Under the pieces are notes generated by a model, which did not search any database, had not been told where the DNA came from, and saw only the letters and a list, made by a program, of their open reading frames with translations. From positions 1 through 5,608 of the forward strand of contig JAPCJV010000151.1 of the NCBI GenBank assembly GCA_027886785.1: 5,608 nucleotides of DNA, in the 5' to 3' direction. Source of the stretch: Nitrososphaerota archaeon (GTDB taxonomy: Archaea; Thermoproteota; Nitrososphaeria; Nitrososphaerales; CADDZS01). Of the stretch, positions 4,172 through 5,608 are shown one piece after another (the first letter of the stretch is position 1; every line of letters begins with the position of its first letter). The position numbers and the translations under genes were made by a program.

Positions 4172-5608
4172 GTGTCAGCTCAAACCTTCGTTGAAGTTGT
4201 AGACGAGTTCACAAGCGCTGGAAAAACGTTCCAATTTTATTCACTTCCTGCTCTTCAGAAGAAATTGGGATCTTCTGTTAATATTTCACGACTTCCGATT
4301 TCGATCAGAATTTTGTTAGAATCTCTCCTCCGAAACAAAGATGGAAAGGCGATTACTGACTCTGATATTTCCGCACTGGCATCCTGGAATCCCCTGAAAC
4401 CTGATGATCGAGAGATCCCCTTCAAGGTGGGCAGGGTATTGATGCAGGACCTGACGGGCGTCCCCGCGTTGGTGGATCTTGCAGCCATGCGGGATGCCAT
4501 AGTTTCGATGAAACTTGATGCGGGAGTGATCGAACCTGAAGTACCCACGGATCTGATAATAGATCATTCGATCCAGGTGGATGCTTTTAGAAATCAGCTT
4601 GCTTTTCAGATCAACGCGGAAAAGGAGATTGAGCGGAATAAAGAAAGATACGAGTTTCTAAAATGGGCCCAGCAGGCTTTTCGCAAACTGAAATTGGTTC
4701 CCCCGGACACGGGCATCTGTCATCAAGTCAATCTGGAGTTTCTCGCAACAGTGGCTATGGTCAAGGAGCAAAGCAACGGCAGGACGTTGGTTTACCCAGA
4801 CACTTTGGTAGGTACTGATTCCCACACTCCCAGGATCAATGGTTTGGGGGTCCTGGGGTGGGGGGTGGGCGGAATCGAGGCGGAAGCTGCCCTCTTGGGA
4901 CAACCGGTAACCTTCGTGACTCCAAAGGTAATTGGAGTCCATCTAAAGGGAGACTTGCAAGATGGGATCACCGCCACCGATGTCGTCCTCACCGTGACCC
5001 AGATTTTGAGAACTCTGGGAGTGGTTGATGCCTTTGTAGAATTTTTTGGGGAAGGAGTAAAGTCTCTGACGGTTGCAGCACGCGCTACCATTTCAAATAT
5101 GACTCCGGAATTTGGCGCCACCGCATCGCTGTTTCCAGTGGATGAAGAATCTTTGGAATATCTCAGACTCACGGGACGTTCGGAGTCTCACGTCAGCATG
5201 GTACGGAAGTACTTCGAGGCACAGCAATTGTTTGGCGTTCCATCTGTCGGGCAAATCGATTATTCTTCGGTAGTCGAGATCGATCTGGCGCAGATACAAC
5301 CCAGTGTAGCGGGACCGACGCTTCCCCATGAGAAGGTTGCCCTAAATAATATCGGTGCTCATCTTCTCGAAGCTTTTCCCACTTTGCAGAATACCCGGGA
5401 GAGCGCGAAGCTGAATTATGAGGATGCAGAATATACCTTGTCGGATGGAGATGTGGTCATTGCTGCGATCACGAGCTGCACCAATACCAGTAATCCAGAT
5501 GTCATGATAGCAGCAGGACTGCTCGCTAAAAGAGCTGTGGAGCTCGGTTTGGAAGTCAGGGATGTTGTGAAAACGAGCATGGCTCCGGGCTCGATGGTTG
5601 TGACAGAG
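4172..5608 (+). CDS. acnA: Aconitate hydratase, AcnA/IRP type, N-terminal part
   Basis: Isomerises citrate to isocitrate through cis-aconitate with a [4Fe-4S] cluster; second step of the TCA cycle. The reading frame is open from GTG at 4172 to the window end (479 codons), roughly half of the family's usual 890 to 930 residues. In order: the N-terminal KTFQFYSLPAL (18-28), LPISIRILLES (41-51), QDLTGVPALVDLAAMRDA (92-109), DHSIQVD (131-137), the active-site region GICHQVNLE (His184), GTDSHTP (Asp215, Ser217, His218), NGLGVLGWGVGGIEAEA (223-239), and ATISNMTPEFGATASLFPVD (305-324). The first cluster cysteine is Cys436 in ITSCTNTSNP; the other two lie beyond the window. The order and these motifs fit AcnA rather than AcnB or the mitochondrial type; AcnD-like 2-methylcitrate dehydratase is a less likely alternative. 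Residue 221 is Arg where family members usually have Met. A TAA at 4154-4156 closes the frame upstream and no other start lies between. No frameshift is seen. Confidence 0.95.
   Translation, partial: MSAQTFVEVVDEFTSAGKTFQFYSLPALQKKLGSSVNISRLPISIRILLESLLRNKDGKAITDSDISALASWNPLKPDDREIPFKVGRVLMQDLTGVPALVDLAAMRDAIVSMKLDAGVIEPEVPTDLIIDHSIQVDAFRNQLAFQINAEKEIERNKERYEFLKWAQQAFRKLKLVPPDTGICHQVNLEFLATVAMVKEQSNGRTLVYPDTLVGTDSHTPRINGLGVLGWGVGGIEAEAALLGQPVTFVTPKVIGVHLKGDLQDGITATDVVLTVTQILRTLGVVDAFVEFFGEGVKSLTVAARATISNMTPEFGATASLFPVDEESLEYLRLTGRSESHVSMVRKYFEAQQLFGVPSVGQIDYSSVVEIDLAQIQPSVAGPTLPHEKVALNNIGAHLLEAFPTLQNTRESAKLNYEDAEYTLSDGDVVIAAITSCTNTSNPDVMIAAGLLAKRAVELGLEVRDVVKTSMAPGSMVVTE
4846..4869 (+). other. 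G-quadruplex-capable G-tract inside the aconitase gene
   Basis: Four G-runs of 5, 4, 6 and 3 bases (4846-4850, 4855-4858, 4860-4865, 4867-4869) are separated by loops of 4, 1 and 1 bases. This satisfies the standard G3+N1-7 intramolecular quadruplex pattern on the coding strand, and so in the mRNA. It encodes the conserved glycine-rich GLGVLGWGVGG segment, so part of the G-richness is forced by the protein. Three consecutive glycines, however, use GGG where other codons were available. The base pattern is seen directly; folding and any role are inferred. Confidence 0.6.

Noticed and set aside
4792..5172. Minus-strand ORF of 126 codons within aconitase
   Set aside because: Antisense shadow; the low-complexity Ser/Thr/Pro-rich translation mirrors the plus-strand codons.
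1..5608. An undescribed defence or mobile system
   Set aside because: Every complete gene belongs to a known metabolic or redox family, and there are no transposase, integrase, nuclease or toxin-like genes.

Overview
The window is a stretch of ordinary central-metabolism genes. It holds, in order: the last codons of a plus-strand gene, three minus-strand genes (a VOC-fold protein, citrate synthase, a glutaredoxin-like protein) and two plus-strand genes (dihydroxy-acid dehydratase and the first half of an AcnA-type aconitase, cut by the window end). There is no tRNA, rRNA, CRISPR array, insertion sequence or phage gene. I find no new multi-gene system. The points worth a second look are small: RNA or DNA structure in the short intergenic regions, a G-quadruplex-capable tract inside the aconitase gene, and residue changes at normally conserved sites.

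Organism: the domain is not certain. Several signs favour an archaeon. No gene has a good Shine-Dalgarno sequence. AT-rich TATA-like boxes lie roughly 24 to 39 bases before several starts. Four of the five complete gene starts are non-ATG (two TTG, two GTG). Arginine in the dehydratase is mostly AGA/AGG (19 of 26 codons). Against this, the citrate synthase (long form, about 423 residues) and the aconitase are of the kind common in Bacteria. An uncultivated archaeon with bacterial-type TCA enzymes, or a bacterium with few Shine-Dalgarno sites, are both possible. G+C looks somewhat below half.

Layout: 1-111, end of an unidentified gene (possibly a fumarase/aspartase C-terminus). 143-481, VOC protein, minus, convergent with the first gene. 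576-1847, citrate synthase, minus. 1935-2204, glutaredoxin-like protein, minus, upstream of citrate synthase and separated from it by a strong inverted repeat. 2205-2276, divergent promoter region. 2277-3983, ilvD, plus. 3984-4171, structured intergenic leader. 4172 to the end, aconitase, plus.

How they fit together: citrate synthase makes citrate from oxaloacetate and acetyl-CoA, and aconitase converts it to isocitrate, so the window carries the first two TCA steps. IlvD makes the 2-keto acids for valine, leucine and isoleucine. IlvD and aconitase are both iron-sulfur hydro-lyases that are sensitive to oxidants, so a thiol-redox protein divergently next to them is a plausible partner, though the link is inference only.
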